Below, one piece after another: positions 4,702 through 5,220 of a DNA stretch of 5,220 nucleotides (positions within the stretch are counted from its first letter, which is position 1; every line of letters starts with the position of its first letter). A program made the translations under genes and the position numbers. The notes beneath the pieces were generated by a model. The model did no database searches. It worked only from the letters and a program-made list of their open reading frames with translations, and was not told where the DNA came from. Source of the stretch: Bacteroides intestinalis (GTDB lineage Bacteria; Bacteroidota; Bacteroidia; Bacteroidales; Bacteroidaceae); NCBI RefSeq assembly GCF_003464595.1, contig NZ_QRZF01000045.1, forward strand, positions 1 to 5,220, written 5' to 3'.

Positions 4702-5100
4702 TTAAATAGTTGCATATGGGTCAAGTTCCTTAATCCGCTTACACAAAAAATCAAAGCGTTTCTTTGTAAGTGGTGTAAGCGTATCGAGATTATCTCCATC
4801 GAAATTCTCCCCAAAAATAAGGTCGTTCATTCCTATGCCGTGATTGTAGTTCTCACGCACACAGTTGCGCAGCGTCCAAAGGTTACGCAGGTTTACCCAG
4901 TCTGCTGTGCGGCTCTTTACCCTGCGGAACAAGATAACGGCAGTCCGCAAATAGTGCCCCACATGGTCGTAATCGTGCAAGACACGTTTGCCCAAATAGT
5001 AAATATCCAAATCTTGTTTTTCTCTGTCCTCGACTACTTGACAGAGGAAGAATGGAATATCCTTCAGGTTATCCCATTCGATGTAGTCAGTTGGTTTCAT
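4702..5100 (-). CDS. Conserved-looking 132-residue protein of unknown function, downstream of mazF
   Basis: A soluble-looking protein without signal peptide or membrane segment, rich in charged and aromatic residues. Residues about 36-60 (Y-L-G-K-R-V-L-H-D-Y-D-H-V-G-H-Y-L-R) look helical and carry several histidines. Residues about 62-85 contain W-V-N-L-R-N-L-W-T-L-R-N-C, and the end (111-128) is a basic helix. I do not recognise the family. The ATG at 5100 is the only start, since an in-frame stop lies just upstream. It begins 36 bases after the MazF-like stop in the same direction, and no promoter was found in the gap, so it is probably the third gene of the mazEF operon. It is followed by a bidirectional terminator. 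It could be an accessory toxin-antitoxin protein or an unrelated plasmid gene; the antisense frame at 4552-5172 is not preferred because it reads through that terminator. Confidence 0.7.
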   Translation of the reverse strand: MKPTDYIEWDNLKDIPFFLCQVVEDREKQDLDIYYLGKRVLHDYDHVGHYLRTAVILFRRVKSRTADWVNLRNLWTLRNCVRENYNHGIGMNDLIFGENFDGDNLDTLTPLTKKRFDFLCKRIKELDPYATI

Positions 5101-5136
5101 AATGTCTTATTTGCATTTTTCTTTCCGTACTTTCCA

Positions 5137-5220
5137 TTATTCACAGAACATTTGCTGAAACACTTCACGTAACCTTTTTATCTCACTGAAATTCAAATCT
5201 CCAATCTTTCTTTTCAGCCG
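5137..5220 (-). CDS. mazF: MazF/PemK-type toxin, C-terminal end (enters from right edge)
   Basis: The last 27 codons of a minus-strand gene, reading from RLKRKIGDL to a helical tail ending QQMFCE and a TAA at 5139-5137. MazF-family endoribonucleases commonly end with a segment of the form D-x-x-R-L-x-K-x-I-G-x-L-s-x-x-e-i-x-x-v-x-x-x-l, and this matches in order and position. The catalytic core lies outside the window. The call is supported by a MazE start at the opposite edge on the same strand, which would lie directly upstream if the molecule is circular. Only the short tail is visible, so the family call is probable rather than certain. Confidence 0.62.
   Translation of the reverse strand, partial: RLKRKIGDLNFSEIKRLREVFQQMFCE

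Noticed and set aside
5087..5137. Sixteen-codon frame starting in a TAATG overlap with the MazF-like stop
   Set aside because: It overlaps the start of the 132-residue gene in another frame and is too short to support; at most it could act as a coupling leader.
4552..5172. Plus-strand frame of 206 residues
   Set aside because: It runs through the bidirectional terminator and lies antisense to the 132-residue gene and the MazF end, whose translations look more protein-like.
11..5220. CAGCCG at both 11-16 and 5215-5220 as a terminal overlap that would close the circle
   Set aside because: Six bases can match by chance, it is not at the very start, and joining there would break both mazE and mazF frames.

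Overview
The window looks like most of a small mobilizable plasmid of about 5.6 kb from the Bacteroidales (Bacteroides, Parabacteroides, Prevotella or a relative). Several promoters fit the Bacteroides pattern TTTG-N19..21-TAnnTTTG, most starts lack a Shine-Dalgarno site, and leaders are AT-rich. The two best-defined proteins are a MobV-type relaxase and a rolling-circle Rep, the usual pairing on small cryptic Bacteroides plasmids. I see no chromosomal housekeeping gene, transposase or resistance gene.

Layout. Positions 1-105 (minus) hold the start of a MazE-type antitoxin gene that runs off the left edge. Its promoter is wrapped by a perfect 12-bp inverted repeat (109-160). Positions 181-510 are non-coding and hold a stem-loop, the mob promoter, a MobV-like oriT (390-409) and a chain of hairpins. 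The relaxase gene (511-1761, plus) ends at a strong hairpin terminator shared with the next gene. Two divergent lipoprotein genes (1831-2601 minus; 2693-3154 plus) form an AT-rich cargo block with a common 91-bp intergenic promoter region. The second one converges on rep (3158-4207, minus) with a gap of only 3 bp. Positions 4208-4701 are the replication control region. A 132-residue protein of unknown function (4702-5100, minus) follows the C-terminal end of a MazF-type toxin gene (5137-5220), which runs in from the right edge.

The strongest new observation is a complete copy-control module in front of rep. A minus-strand promoter (4331-4362) should start rep mRNA near 4326. A plus-strand promoter inside the first rep codons (4172-4202) should start an antisense RNA at the rep start codon. 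That RNA ends at an intrinsic terminator (4286-4323) lying exactly at the 5' end of rep mRNA. The antisense RNA would therefore cover the whole rep leader and little else, which is the design of a counter-transcribed RNA that sets copy number.

The two edges fit together as one mazE-mazF-unknown operon on a circle. MazE leaves at position 1 and the MazF C-terminus enters at 5220, so about 0.35-0.4 kb (the rest of mazE and most of mazF) seems to be missing between the ends. The alternative is a true 5220-bp circle carrying a 62-residue MazE-MazF hybrid. Together the genes give replication with copy control, maintenance (mazEF), transfer by a helper conjugation machine (oriT plus relaxase), and two envelope lipoproteins of unknown benefit.
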